The translations under genes and the position numbers were made by a program. This document shows positions 16,737-25,424 of a DNA stretch of 64,000 bases, piece by piece. Numbering within the stretch: the first letter of the stretch is position 1; each line of letters begins with the position of its first letter. The stretch comes from Pseudomonadota bacterium (GTDB lineage Bacteria > Pseudomonadota > Gammaproteobacteria > Steroidobacterales > Steroidobacteraceae): assembly GCA_023457495.1 (NCBI GenBank), contig JAEWLQ010000087.1, positions 1-64,000 of the forward strand, given 5' to 3'. The notes beneath the pieces were generated by a model that was given only the letters and a program-made list of their open reading frames with translations, did not search any database and was not told the origin of the DNA.

Positions 16737-17764
16737 TCCTCGATCACCACGCCGCGGGAGCCCCGCCCGAGGGCGCCGATCACCGTCGCGGTCTCGCCGG
16801 TCGCGCGCAGCTGGGCCAGCGCGGCATCGACGTCCGCCGGAGCGACCACCACCACCATGCCGATGCCGCAGTTGAACGTGCGGTACATCTCCGCGGCGCT
16901 GACCTTGCCCGCGTCGGCCAGCCAGTCGAACACCGGGTCGCGCGCCCACGAGCGCCGCTGCAGCACCACTTCGAGCCCATCCGGGATGACGCGCGGAATG
17001 TTGTCGGTGAGACCGCCGCCCGTGATGTGCGCGAATCCCTTCACCGGCAGCTTCTGCGCCAGCGCCAGCATCGACTTCACGTAGATGCGGGTCGGGGTGA
17101 GCAGGCGATCGAACAGCGCCTTGCCGTCGACCTGTGTCTTCTCGTTCGCGCCCGCCACGGACACGAGCTTGCGGATCAGCGAATAACCGTTCGAATGCGG
17201 GCCGGAGGAGGCGAGGCCGATCACGACATCACCCGCGGCCGTGGTGGCGCCGTCGATGATGCGGTCACGCTCGACCACGCCGACGCAGAAGCCCGCCAGG
17301 TCGTAATCGTCCCCGTGGTACATGCCGGGCATCTCGGCGGTTTCGCCACCCACCAGCGCCGCGCCCGCGAGCTCGCAGCCCTCGGCGATGCCACGGATGA
17401 CCGCTTCGGCAACCTCCACGCGCAGCTTGCCGGTGGCGTAGTAGTCGAGGAAGAACAGCGGCTCGGCGCCCGAGACCGCGACATCGTTGGCGCACATCGC
17501 GACCAGGTCGATGCCGATCTTGTCGTGGCGGCCGGTGTCGATGGCGAGCCTGAGCTTGGTGCCGACGCCGTCGGTGCCCGAGACCAGCACGGGTTTGCGG
17601 TACCGGTCGAGCGGCACCTCGACGAGTGCGCCGAAGCCGCCGATGCCGGCGAGTACCTCGCGGCGCATGGTGCGCTTGACCACTGGTTTGATGCGTTCGA
17701 CGAGCTCGTCACCCGCGTCGATATCGACGCCGGCATCGCGATAGGTGAGTCCGGATTCGGTCAT
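16733..17764 (-). CDS. purM: Phosphoribosylformylglycinamidine cyclo-ligase (AIR synthetase)
   Basis: A 343-residue ATP-dependent enzyme that closes the imidazole ring to give AIR. Signatures seen: SGTDGVGTKL, DLVAMCANDVAVSGAEPLFFLDYYA, GGETAEMPGMY and the C-terminal FNCGIGMVVVV. Start chosen at the ATG at 17762–17764 (MTESGLTYRDAGVDI), which matches the family N-terminus; upstream in-frame sequence belongs to the divergent DUF2066 gene. A TACAAT at 17817–17812 (minus) could be its -10 box. Head gene of purM–purN. Confidence 0.96.
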   Translation of the reverse strand: MTESGLTYRDAGVDIDAGDELVERIKPVVKRTMRREVLAGIGGFGALVEVPLDRYRKPVLVSGTDGVGTKLRLAIDTGRHDKIGIDLVAMCANDVAVSGAEPLFFLDYYATGKLRVEVAEAVIRGIAEGCELAGAALVGGETAEMPGMYHGDDYDLAGFCVGVVERDRIIDGATTAAGDVVIGLASSGPHSNGYSLIRKLVSVAGANEKTQVDGKALFDRLLTPTRIYVKSMLALAQKLPVKGFAHITGGGLTDNIPRVIPDGLEVVLQRRSWARDPVFDWLADAGKVSAAEMYRTFNCGIGMVVVVAPADVDAALAQLRATGETATVIGALGRGSRGVVIEE

Positions 17765-17822
17765 GAATGGCTTGTGTGTGCGGGCACGACAGCCCGGGAA
17801 AAAACGTGCGATATTGTAGCCA

Positions 17823-18785
17823 ATGCGCACATTCATCGTCAGTTTCGTCGGCGCCGTGCTGCTGTTCGTCGCGCACGACGCCTGCGCCCTGCGCCAGGTC
17901 CGCGTGTACGAGGCGACCGTCTCCGCGCAGGCCGACGCGGCCGTCCAGGCCCAGGCCGCGCTGCGCCAGGTGCTGGTGCGCGCCACCGGCGCGCGAGACG
18001 CCGCTAACGATCCCGCCCTCGCGGGCCTGCTCGCGAACGCGCAGCAATACGTGCTGCTCACGCGGCCGCCGGCGAGCGGCCCGGGCGTGCAGGTCGTCTT
18101 CGACGCCGCGGCGCTCGAGCGCGACATCCTCGCGGCCGGGCGCACGCTCTGGTCGAGCGAGCGGCCCCTGGTGCTGCTCGTACTCACGGGTGGCCCGGCC
18201 AGCGGCGCCTTCGAATCCCGGCGTCAGGTCGAAGGGGCGCTCGACGCCACCGCGAATCGCCGCGGGCAGCCCATCCGCGTGGCGCGCCCGGAAGGCGTGG
18301 GCCTGCCCAACACGGGCGACATACCGGCAGATGTCGGCCTGGCGACCGCGCAGCGCCTCGGCGCCGACGCGTTGCTGGTCGGTTATGGCGACGCGGTGCC
18401 GGGCGGCGGCGCGTGGCGCTGGGTACTCACCGCGCCCGGCGTCAGCGAGAGCTGGAGCGGTTCGCTGGATGAGGGCGTCAACGCCGCGGCCGACATTTTC
18501 GCGCGCAATGACATCGCCACCGCGGCGTTGCCGGAGGTCGAGCTGCTGGTCGAGATCGACGGGGTTCCCGGTCTGCGCGATTACGCGCGCGTCTCGCAGG
18601 TCCTCGCCGAAGCCGGCGGCGTGCGGGGCGTGCAGCTGGCCGAAGCGGCCGGGTCGCGCGCCACGTTCTCGGTGATCGTGCGGGGTGGCACCGAGGTGTT
18701 GCTCAATTCGCTCGCCACCCATGCCTCGCTCACGCGGGTGGATCCCAAGGCGGGAGGTCACCTCGCGTTTCGCCTGAATCCCTGA
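17823..18785 (+). CDS. DUF2066 domain-containing exported protein
   Basis: A 320-residue protein starting with a signal peptide (about 1–22, ending DACA). The body matches the DUF2066 pattern, with the beginning VRVYEATVSAQADAA and a repeated ALRQVLVRATG/LAFRLNP style. Members are predicted periplasmic proteins of unknown function encoded between purM and hda in many gammaproteobacteria. It is divergent from purM with a 58-bp gap. A TATTGT lies only 5 nt before the ATG, so the transcript leader is short or the promoter lies elsewhere. Confidence 0.85.
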   Translation: MRTFIVSFVGAVLLFVAHDACALRQVRVYEATVSAQADAAVQAQAALRQVLVRATGARDAANDPALAGLLANAQQYVLLTRPPASGPGVQVVFDAAALERDILAAGRTLWSSERPLVLLVLTGGPASGAFESRRQVEGALDATANRRGQPIRVARPEGVGLPNTGDIPADVGLATAQRLGADALLVGYGDAVPGGGAWRWVLTAPGVSESWSGSLDEGVNAAADIFARNDIATAALPEVELLVEIDGVPGLRDYARVSQVLAEAGGVRGVQLAEAAGSRATFSVIVRGGTEVLLNSLATHASLTRVDPKAGGHLAFRLNP

Positions 18786-18789
18786 CACC

Positions 18790-19335
18790 GTGCTGCGTCA
18801 TCTCCCCAATTTCATCTGTCTCGTACGCATCGCGCTCATCTGGCCGACGATCGTCGCGCTGTACGCGGGCGAATACTGGACCGCACTCGGCTTCGTCGCG
18901 GTTTGCGCGATCTCCGACGGACTCGACGGCTGGCTCGCGAAGCGATTCAACTGGACCTCGCATCTCGGCAAGCTCCTCGATCCGCTGGCGGACAAACTAC
19001 TGCTCGTCTCGTTGTTCCTGGCGGCGACCTGGATCAACCTGCTGCCCTGGTGGCTCACCGCGGTGGTGGTCGCACGCGACGTCATGATCGGCGCCGGCGC
19101 GGTCATCTACCGGTTGTGGTTCGGCCCGCTGCACGGCCGGCCCACCCTGCTGAGCAAGATCAACACCGGCTTTCAGCTCGCGGTCGCATTGGCCGCGATC
19201 CTCGGCGCCGCGGCGGGCTTTCCGACCCGCGAAATGGTGACGGCGCTGGCCATCGTGACGCTGCTCACGACGATCGCCTCGGGCGCCGACTACCTCGGCG
19301 CTTTCACGCGTCGCGCGCTCGCCACCGGAACCTGA
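18790..19335 (+). CDS. CDP-alcohol phosphatidyltransferase (PgsA-like)
   Basis: A 181-residue integral membrane enzyme with the family motif D-x2-D-G-x2-A-x8…G-x3-D-x3-D (D43, D46, G60, D64, D68 in DGLDGWLAK … GKLLDPLADK). Four to five hydrophobic segments are apparent. It probably makes phosphatidylglycerophosphate from CDP-diacylglycerol and glycerol-3-phosphate, or a related lipid; the substrate cannot be read from the sequence. It starts with GTG 4 nt after the DUF2066 stop, so it is in the same operon, with hda 19 nt further on. A second family member (pssA) lies at 23391. Confidence 0.88.
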   Translation: MLRHLPNFICLVRIALIWPTIVALYAGEYWTALGFVAVCAISDGLDGWLAKRFNWTSHLGKLLDPLADKLLLVSLFLAATWINLLPWWLTAVVVARDVMIGAGAVIYRLWFGPLHGRPTLLSKINTGFQLAVALAAILGAAAGFPTREMVTALAIVTLLTTIASGADYLGAFTRRALATGT

Positions 19336-19354
19336 GCGCGGCCGAGTTTCCCCG

Positions 19355-20068
19355 ATGCGACAGCTGACTCTCGGCGTGCAACTGAAGGAGCGCGCGACCT
19401 TCGCGAGCTTCCTGACCGCGCGCAACGGCGAGCTGGTGGCGCACCTGCGCAACGTGTCCGCCGCGCGTCCGGCCGGGGCGACCTGGATCGCCGGCCCGCA
19501 TACGGCCGGCAAGTCGCACCTGCTGCAGGCGGTATGCGCCGCCGTCCCGGGCGGCGTGCGTGCCGCCTATCTGCCGCTCGAATCCCTGCTGCCGTTCGGG
19601 CCGGGGGCGCTCGACGGCGCCGAGACGCTCGATGTCGCCTGTTACGACGACGTCGAATGCATCGCCGGCCTCGCGGACTGGGAGCGCAAGCTGTTCTCGC
19701 TGTGGCAGCGGTCGCTGGAGCGGAGCACGACGCTGGTGTTCGCCGCGCGCGAGAACGCGGCGCACGTGACATACGACCTCGCCGATCTCAAATCGCGGCT
19801 CGCGTCCGCCACCGCGTTCGCGGTGCGCGAGCTCAACGACGATGAACAGATCGAGGCACTGGCGTTGCGCGCGCGGCTGCGGGGCTTCGAGCTGCCGGCC
19901 GAGACCGCGCGCTACCTGCAGCGGCGCTTTCCGCGCGACATGCGTTCGCTGTGCGACATCCTCGACACCTTGGACGACGCGGCATTCGCCGCGCAGCGCC
20001 GGATCACGGTGCCGTTCATCCGCGGCATTGTCGATTCGAAACCGGCGGACGCCCGCTCCAGCCGCTGA
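19355..20068 (+). CDS. hda: DnaA-related regulator Hda (DnaA inactivator)
   Basis: A 237-residue AAA+ protein homologous to the ATPase domain of DnaA. The N-terminus QLTLGVQL fits a sliding-clamp-binding motif, which Hda uses to reach the DNA-loaded beta clamp and stimulate DnaA-ATP hydrolysis. Walker A is GPHTAGKS (47–54), Walker B is CYDDVECI, and a sensor-2-like region contains RRFPRDMRSL. No DnaA helix-turn-helix domain IV is present, which separates it from DnaA. Last gene of DUF2066–pgsA-like–hda. Confidence 0.93.
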   Translation: MRQLTLGVQLKERATFASFLTARNGELVAHLRNVSAARPAGATWIAGPHTAGKSHLLQAVCAAVPGGVRAAYLPLESLLPFGPGALDGAETLDVACYDDVECIAGLADWERKLFSLWQRSLERSTTLVFAARENAAHVTYDLADLKSRLASATAFAVRELNDDEQIEALALRARLRGFELPAETARYLQRRFPRDMRSLCDILDTLDDAAFAAQRRITVPFIRGIVDSKPADARSSR

Positions 20069-20091
20069 GCTCCGGCGGCTGAGCGTTTCGC

Positions 20092-20706
20092 CTAGCTACG
20101 CGCCGCGCGACCCGCGGCCAGCGTCGCCGCGACTTCGGCCACGCGTCTGCCCAGCGCCTGCGCCAGCGTGATCTCGTCGGCGCTCAACGTGGCGGGCTGG
20201 GGCGCGAGCCCCGCGACGTGGGTCGCCCCATACGGCGTGCCGCCGCTGCGCGTCTGGTTGAGCGCCTTTTCCGTGAACGGCACGCCGAGGAACAACATGC
20301 CGTGATGGATCAACGGCATCGCCATCGTGATCAGCGTGGTCTCCTGCCCGCCGTGCATGGTCTGCGACGAGGAGAACACGGCGGCCGGTTTGCCCGCGAG
20401 CGAACCGTCGAGCCACAACGACGAAGTGCCATCGAGGAAATACTTGAGAGGCGCGGCCATGTTGCCGAAGCGGGTGGGGCTGCCTAACAACAGGCCGTCG
20501 CAGCGGCGCAGGTCATCGAGCGTCGCGAAGGGCGCGCCGCTGTCCGGCACGGCCTTGACGGGGCGTTCGCTCTCGGCGCTGACGGGCGGCACGGTGCGCA
20601 ATGTCGCGCTGCAACCGGGCACTGATTCGATGCCGCGCGCCGCATGCCGCGCGAGCTCGCCGACGGCGCCATAGCGGGTGTAGTAGACGATGAGTATCTC
20701 GGTCAT
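20092..20706 (-). CDS. wrbA: WrbA-type NAD(P)H:quinone oxidoreductase
   Basis: A 204-residue flavodoxin-like FMN protein that performs two-electron reduction of quinones. Recognisable parts: N-terminal ILIVYYTRYG phosphate loop, GSPTRFGNMAAPLKYFLDGT, FSSSQTMHGGQETT and the C-terminal GLAPQPATLSADEITLAQALG. It is convergent with hda (23-nt gap) and divergent from acylphosphatase, with only 23 bp between the two start codons. TATCAT lies 7 nt before this ATG, which suggests a leaderless or very short-leader mRNA. Confidence 0.93.
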   Translation of the reverse strand: MTEILIVYYTRYGAVGELARHAARGIESVPGCSATLRTVPPVSAESERPVKAVPDSGAPFATLDDLRRCDGLLLGSPTRFGNMAAPLKYFLDGTSSLWLDGSLAGKPAAVFSSSQTMHGGQETTLITMAMPLIHHGMLFLGVPFTEKALNQTRSGGTPYGATHVAGLAPQPATLSADEITLAQALGRRVAEVAATLAAGRAARS

Positions 20707-20713
20707 GGCCGAC

Positions 20714-20720
20714 ATGATAA
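20714..20720. promoter_or_regulatory. Overlapping divergent -10 boxes of wrbA and acyP
   Basis: In the 23-bp gap between wrbA and acyP, the sequence ATGATAA reads TATCAT toward wrbA (7 nt before its ATG) and TGATAA toward acyP (9 nt before its ATG). -35 regions would have to lie inside the opposite coding regions and are not convincing. Confidence 0.35.
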
Positions 20721-20729
20721 ACATCCCGC

Positions 20730-21005
20730 ATGGTTTGCCGCAGATCATTGGTGTCAGGGCGGGTGCAGGGCGTGTTCTATCGCGCGACCTGCGTACGCAA
20801 GGCGGAGTCGCTCGGGCTCAAAGGCTACGCGCGCAATCTCCCCGATGGACGGGTCGAGGTGCTGGCCTGTGGAGAACTCGCCACGGTCGAGCAGTTCGTC
20901 GCGTGGTTATGGGAAGGCTCGCCCGCCTCGAAAGTGACCGGCGTCGACACCGCCCCGTGCGATGCGTCGGAGTCTCAGCGCCTGACCGGATTCAGCTCGG
21001 CGTGA
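20730..21005 (+). CDS. acyP: Acylphosphatase
   Basis: A 91-residue small hydrolase of acyl phosphates. The signature SGRVQGVFYRA contains the phosphate-binding arginine (R18), and the catalytic asparagine is N36 in ARNLPDGRVEV. Length is exactly typical (about 90). Its last 31 nt overlap the 3' end of the convergent lytic transglycosylase gene. Confidence 0.93.
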   Translation: MVCRRSLVSGRVQGVFYRATCVRKAESLGLKGYARNLPDGRVEVLACGELATVEQFVAWLWEGSPASKVTGVDTAPCDASESQRLTGFSSA

Positions 21006-21619
21006 CGATCGTCGTATGAACGGCCGAGGTCGTCCGCGCCGTTCCAGCGCGTCCACTGGTTGATCACCTTGTCCGAATACCAGCGCTTGCCGACACTGCC
21101 GTTGTAGCGCGCCAGCGCACGCGCGATGTTGTTGTTCTCGCGCTTCAGATAGAACCGGAAGATCGCGCAGCCCATGCGGATGTTCTCCGGCACCTTGATG
21201 AGCTGATGCCGGCGCATGCCGAGCGTCTCCGGCCAGAAAGGCATGACCTGCATCAATCCCACCGCGCCCGCGTACGAAACGGCGTAGCGATTGAAGTTGC
21301 TCTCGATCTCCATGATGGCCATGACGAGCCCCGGCGGAATCCGCGTCTCGCCGGGCCGGTTCGCCTCGCAGAACACGTTCTTGAGGATGGCCATGCGCTC
21401 GTCGCGGTCGGGCACGCGCTTGCGCAGCCGCGGCTCCATCATCTTGTACCAGACGGCGGAGTCGTAGCGGTCCTCGAAACATTCGGCCTGTTCGATCGCG
21501 TGCTGAACGGCGCTCTTGAGCTCGGGCTCGCGCTGTGCATCGACCGTCGGCGCGGCCAGGGAAACGGATGGCGTTGCCGCGAGCGGTAGCAGGGCGAGCA
21601 GGGGCAGGAGGAAGCGCAT
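20975..21619 (-). CDS. Exported lytic transglycosylase (SLT domain)
   Basis: A 214-residue protein with a signal peptide (about 1–22, MRFLLPLLALLPLAATPSVS). The SLT/lysozyme-like domain has the catalytic glutamate E106 in MEIESNFNRYAVS, followed by GAVGLMQVMPFWPE and a C-terminal AIARYNGS-type element (ARALARYNGSVGKRWY). It cleaves peptidoglycan to 1,6-anhydro products in the periplasm. It lies 16 nt downstream of proS on the same strand, and its 3' end overlaps acyP on the other strand. Start chosen at the signal-peptide ATG; longer in-frame sequence lies inside proS. Confidence 0.92.
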   Translation of the reverse strand: MRFLLPLLALLPLAATPSVSLAAPTVDAQREPELKSAVQHAIEQAECFEDRYDSAVWYKMMEPRLRKRVPDRDERMAILKNVFCEANRPGETRIPPGLVMAIMEIESNFNRYAVSYAGAVGLMQVMPFWPETLGMRRHQLIKVPENIRMGCAIFRFYLKRENNNIARALARYNGSVGKRWYSDKVINQWTRWNGADDLGRSYDDRHAELNPVRR

Positions 21620-21635
21620 GCCCCGGATCCGGTAG

Positions 21636-23342
21636 CTAGCCGAGCTTCGCGCGCAGGGTGGCCATGGCGTCCGCGAGCGGGAATTCTTCGGCAGCCTCGG
21701 CGCGCCGGTGCCGGTATTCGAGCTTGCCGGCTTCGAGGCCGCGCTCGCCCACGACCACGCGGTGCGGAATGCCGATGAGCTCGGAGTCGGCGAACTTGAC
21801 GCCCGGCCGCTCGTCGCGGTCGTCGAGCAGCACGTCGTAACCGGCGGCGAGGAGGTCGGCATAGAGGCGTTCTGCTGTATCCCGGACACGTTGCGACTTC
21901 GATGCGTTGAGCGGTACCACGACCACCTGGAAGGGCGCGATGGCGTCCGGCCAGATGATGCCGCGGGCATCATGATTCTGTTCAATGGCCGCGGCAACGA
22001 CACGCGTCACACCGATTCCGTAACAGCCCATGTAAAGGGTGGCCGCCTTGCCGGTTTCGTCGAGCACCGTGGCGCCCATGGCCTCGCTGTACTTCTGGCC
22101 GAGCTGGAAGATGTGGCCCACCTCGATGCCGCGCGCGAGGGACAGCGTGCCCTTGCCGGTGGGCGAGGGGTCTCCCGGAACCACGTTGCGGATGTCGACC
22201 GCGGTGGGCTCGGGCAGATCCCGGCCCCAGTTCACACCCGTGAGGTGCGCGTCCTTCTTGTTCGCGCCGCAGACGAAGTCCGCGAGCGCGACCGCCGAAT
22301 GATCGGCATAGACCTTGCCCTTGAATCCCACGGGGCCGATATAGCCGGCCTCCGCACCGGTGCCCGCGGCAATCGCCGCGCCAGAGGCCATGCGCAGCGG
22401 GTTCGCGACGCCGGGCAGCTTCTGCGCCTTCACCGCGTTGAGCACGTGATCGCCGCGCACCACCAGCGCGACGACACCACCGTCGGTCCCGTCGACTAAC
22501 AAGGTTTTCGCGACCTGGCGGGCGTCGACCTTCAGGAACGCGGTCAGCGCTTCGATGGTGCCCGTGTCGGGCGTAGCCACTTCCTTCATCGCCGCGGTCG
22601 CGGCCGCGCGCGCCGCCGCGGGAGGGACGGCGGCGGCGAGCTCGATGTTTGCCGCGTAATCGTCGCCGTCGGAGAAGGCGATGGCGTCCTCGCCGGATTC
22701 GGCGAGCACGTGGAACTCCTCGGAGCCGCTGCCGCCGATCGCGCCGGTGTCGGCCTTGACCGAGCGGAACTTGAGTCCTAGCCGCGTGAAGATCGCGGTG
22801 TAGGCGCGATGCATGGCGTCATACCCTTCCTGCAGCGATTGCTCGCTCAAGTGGAAGGAGTAGGCGTCCTTCATGAGGAATTCGCGCGCGCGCATCACGC
22901 CGAAACGCGGCCGGCGCTCGTCGCGGAACTTCATCTGGATCTGGTAGAAGTTGGCCGGCAGCTGGCGGTAGCTCTTGAGCTCGTTGCGCGCGATGTCGGT
23001 GATCACTTCCTCGTGCGTAGGCCCGAGGCAGAAATCACGTTCGTGGCGATCCTGGAGGCGCAGCAGTTCGGGACCGAACTGCTCCCATCTGCCGGACTCG
23101 ACCCACAATTCGGCGGGAATGACGCCGGGCATCAGCAATTCGAGCGCGCCGGCCCGGTCCATCTCCTCGCGCACGATCTTCTCGACCTTGCGCATCGCGC
23201 GCACGCCGAGCGGCATCCAGGTATAGAGCCCGGCGGCGAGCTTGCGAATGAGGCCCGCGCGCAGCATGAGCTGATGGCTCACGACTTCGGCGTCCGCGGG
23301 AGTTTCTTTGGTCGTGTTGACCGGGTATTGGGACCAGCGCAT
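21636..23342 (-). CDS. proS: Prolyl-tRNA synthetase
   Basis: A 568-residue class II synthetase (E. coli enzyme is 572). It starts MRWSQYPVNTTKE. Motif 2 is visible as FRDERRPRFGVMRAREFLMKD, and motif 3 as GCYGIGVTRVVAAAIEQ. The editing (INS) domain, which removes Ala-tRNA-Pro, lies between motifs 2 and 3 (about 225–400). The C-terminal anticodon-binding domain contains DVLLDDRDERPGVKFADSELIGIPHR. The ATG at 23340–23342 fits; upstream frame sequence belongs to pssA's antisense. Confidence 0.97.
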   Translation of the reverse strand: MRWSQYPVNTTKETPADAEVVSHQLMLRAGLIRKLAAGLYTWMPLGVRAMRKVEKIVREEMDRAGALELLMPGVIPAELWVESGRWEQFGPELLRLQDRHERDFCLGPTHEEVITDIARNELKSYRQLPANFYQIQMKFRDERRPRFGVMRAREFLMKDAYSFHLSEQSLQEGYDAMHRAYTAIFTRLGLKFRSVKADTGAIGGSGSEEFHVLAESGEDAIAFSDGDDYAANIELAAAVPPAAARAAATAAMKEVATPDTGTIEALTAFLKVDARQVAKTLLVDGTDGGVVALVVRGDHVLNAVKAQKLPGVANPLRMASGAAIAAGTGAEAGYIGPVGFKGKVYADHSAVALADFVCGANKKDAHLTGVNWGRDLPEPTAVDIRNVVPGDPSPTGKGTLSLARGIEVGHIFQLGQKYSEAMGATVLDETGKAATLYMGCYGIGVTRVVAAAIEQNHDARGIIWPDAIAPFQVVVVPLNASKSQRVRDTAERLYADLLAAGYDVLLDDRDERPGVKFADSELIGIPHRVVVGERGLEAGKLEYRHRRAEAAEEFPLADAMATLRAKLG

Positions 23343-23378
23343 AGGGGCGCGAGAGTGTATCAGGTCGCCTGATTCGCC

Positions 23379-23384
23379 TATGAT
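23379..23384 (+). promoter_or_regulatory. Possible -10 box of pssA, 6 nt before the start codon
   Basis: TATGAT in the 48-bp proS/pssA divergent gap ends 6 nt before the GTG start of pssA. If used, the transcript would start at or near the start codon. No strong -35 is seen. Confidence 0.3.
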
Positions 23385-23390
23385 CGCGAC

Positions 23391-24170
23391 GTGAATCCCG
23401 ACCCCGCGAACTCCCCGACGAATCCGCCGAGCCGCGGCGTCTACCTGCTGCCGAACCTGCTCACCACCGGTTGCCTGTTCTCGGGCTTCTATTCCATCGT
23501 CGCGGCGGTCGACCGCAACTTCGCCGTCGCCGGCGCGGCGGTCTTCATCGCGATGGTCTTCGACGGCCTCGACGGCCGCGTGGCGCGCTGGACCCGCACC
23601 GAGAGCCCGTTCGGCAAGGAATACGACAGCCTGGCGGACATGGTGGCGTTCGGTATCGCGCCCGCGGTGCTGGTGTACCAGTGGGGCGTGATCCGCATCG
23701 GCGAGTATGGCCACGAGTGGCGCCAGTTCGGCTGGATCATCGCCTTCTTCTACGCGCTGTGCGCGGCGCTGCGCCTCGCGCGGTTCAACACGCACACCGC
23801 CAGCGGCGACAAGCGCTACTTCCAGGGCCTGCCGAGCCCGTCGGCCGCGGCGACTGTCGCGGCGTTCGTGTGGTTCTTCGCCAAGTGGCGAGAGCCCGGC
23901 CTGAATGGCCTGGTGCTCGCCTTCGCGGTGACCGGTTACGCCGCGGCGCTCATGGTGTCCTCGTTCAGTTACCTGAGCCTCAAGCAGATAGACGTCACCG
24001 CGCGCGTCAAGTATTCGTACATCGGCTTCGTGATCCTGCCCATGCTGTTCCTGATCAGCGTGGATCCACCGACGATGCTGTTCGCGATGTTCGTGTCGTA
24101 CGCGACCTACGGCCCCGTGCAGTGGATAGTGCGCAAGTTGCGGCGCTCCCGCAGCGCCGACGCGAGCTGA
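23391..24170 (+). CDS. pssA: CDP-diacylglycerol–serine O-phosphatidyltransferase
   Basis: A 259-residue multi-pass membrane enzyme making phosphatidylserine, the precursor of phosphatidylethanolamine. The CDP-alcohol phosphatidyltransferase motif is complete (D58, D61, G75, D79, D83 in FDGLDGRVARWTRTESPFG and DSLADM). It also contains YFQGLPSPSAAA, typical of the type II PssA subfamily. The N-terminus is Pro/Asn-rich and soluble. It starts with GTG; the downstream glycosylase gene begins 2 nt after its stop. Confidence 0.94.
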   Translation: MNPDPANSPTNPPSRGVYLLPNLLTTGCLFSGFYSIVAAVDRNFAVAGAAVFIAMVFDGLDGRVARWTRTESPFGKEYDSLADMVAFGIAPAVLVYQWGVIRIGEYGHEWRQFGWIIAFFYALCAALRLARFNTHTASGDKRYFQGLPSPSAAATVAAFVWFFAKWREPGLNGLVLAFAVTGYAAALMVSSFSYLSLKQIDVTARVKYSYIGFVILPMLFLISVDPPTMLFAMFVSYATYGPVQWIVRKLRRSRSADAS

Positions 24171-24172
24171 CC

Positions 24173-24925
24173 ATGCATTCCGGCTTGCGCAACGCGTACC
24201 TGGATGCCCTCGGCATCGATCGCTGGGTACCGCGGAACGCGCCGCAGGAAGTGCCGCCGGTGCAGGTGACGCAGCCAGCGTCCGCGCCGGAGACGCCCGC
24301 GACCCCGGCGTCCGTGATTTCAGCGCCCGCGATCCAGGCGCCCGCGCCGCGCATCGAACTCGCCAACGATTGGGGTCCCTTGCGCGAACAGGTCGCGACC
24401 TGCACCGCCTGCGAGCTCTGCAAGACGCGCACACAGGCGGTGTTCGGCGTGGGCAATGTCCGCGCGGAATGGATGGTGATCGGCGAAGCGCCGGGCGCGG
24501 AAGAAGACCGCCAGGGCGAGCCCTTCGTCGGGCGCGCCGGACAGCTGCTCAACGCCATGCTGCTCGCCATCGGCCTGCCGCGCGAGACCGTGTTCATCGC
24601 GAACATCCTGAAGTGCCGGCCGCCCGGCAACCGCGATCCGAAGCCCGAGGAGGTTTCGCAGTGCCTGCCGTTCCTGTCGCGGCAGATCGCACTGTTGAAG
24701 CCGAAAATCCTGCTCGCCGTCGGACGCATCGCGGCCCAGAACCTGCTCGCGACCGACGTGCCGCTCGCGCGGCTGCGCGGCAAGCTGCATCACTTCGGCG
24801 AGGCGGCCACGCCGCTGATCATCACGTACCATCCAGCCTATCTACTGCGCGCGCCGGCCGACAAGCGCAAGGCCTGGGAAGACCTCAAGTTCGCGCGCGC
24901 CACCTACGCGTCGCTGGGCAACTGA
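24173..24925 (+). CDS. Uracil-DNA glycosylase family 4/5 (Fe–S)
   Basis: A 250-residue DNA repair enzyme. An Ala/Pro-rich N-terminal segment (about 25–60) precedes the UDG domain. Four cysteines fit a [4Fe-4S] cluster: C77 and C80 (CTAC), C148 and C164. Motif A GEAPGAEED (104–112) and motif B HPAYLLR are present, typical of family 4. It removes uracil from DNA. Its stop overlaps the rimI start by one base (TGATG). The udg–rimI pairing is common in proteobacteria. Confidence 0.92.
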   Translation: MHSGLRNAYLDALGIDRWVPRNAPQEVPPVQVTQPASAPETPATPASVISAPAIQAPAPRIELANDWGPLREQVATCTACELCKTRTQAVFGVGNVRAEWMVIGEAPGAEEDRQGEPFVGRAGQLLNAMLLAIGLPRETVFIANILKCRPPGNRDPKPEEVSQCLPFLSRQIALLKPKILLAVGRIAAQNLLATDVPLARLRGKLHHFGEAATPLIITYHPAYLLRAPADKRKAWEDLKFARATYASLGN

Positions 24926-25413
24926 TGGCCGCCGCGCCGGAAAACATGCGCGAGGTGCCGGAGGTGCACATCCGGCCGATGATGGAGCTCGATCTGCCGG
25001 ACGTCGCGGCGATCGAGAAGCGCAGCTACGCATTCCCGTGGAGCGAGAACATCTTCCGCGACTGCCTGCGCGTCGGCTATTCCTGCCGCGCGCTCGACAT
25101 GGCCGGCCAGATCATCGGGTATGGAGTGATGAGCCTGGGCGCGGGCGAGGCTCACATCCTCAATCTTTGCGTGCGCGACGAATTCCGCAATCTCGGCTTC
25201 GGCAAACGGCTGCTCGAGCACCTGCTCGAACGCGCCGCGGCCAGTGGTGTAGCGGAGGCTTTCCTGGAAGTGCGGCCGACCAATCTCTCGGCCATCCGCC
25301 TGTATCAGAGGCTCGGGTTCGAACAGATCGGCATCCGGCGCGGTTATTACCAGGCGCCCGATGGCCGAGAGGACGCCATCGTCCTGAAACGCGTACTCGA
25401 TTCGGCGAGCTGA
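24925..25413 (+). CDS. rimI: Ribosomal-protein-alanine N-acetyltransferase
   Basis: A 162-residue GNAT acetyltransferase (RimI acetylates the N-terminal alanine of ribosomal protein S18). The acetyl-CoA loop RNLGFGKRLLEHLLE, the RPTNLSAIRLYQRLGFEQIGIRRGYY block and the C-terminal DAIVLKR are classic RimI sequence. The start at 24925 overlaps the preceding stop; the first ~14 residues are an extra hydrophilic leader. Confidence 0.92.
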   Translation: MAAAPENMREVPEVHIRPMMELDLPDVAAIEKRSYAFPWSENIFRDCLRVGYSCRALDMAGQIIGYGVMSLGAGEAHILNLCVRDEFRNLGFGKRLLEHLLERAAASGVAEAFLEVRPTNLSAIRLYQRLGFEQIGIRRGYYQAPDGREDAIVLKRVLDSAS

Positions 25414-25424
25414 TCAGCACCGCG

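Noticed and set aside
17765..17822. PurR operator in the purM/DUF2066 gap
   Set aside because: A GCACGTTTTTTC stretch vaguely resembles half a Pur box, but the second half is missing.
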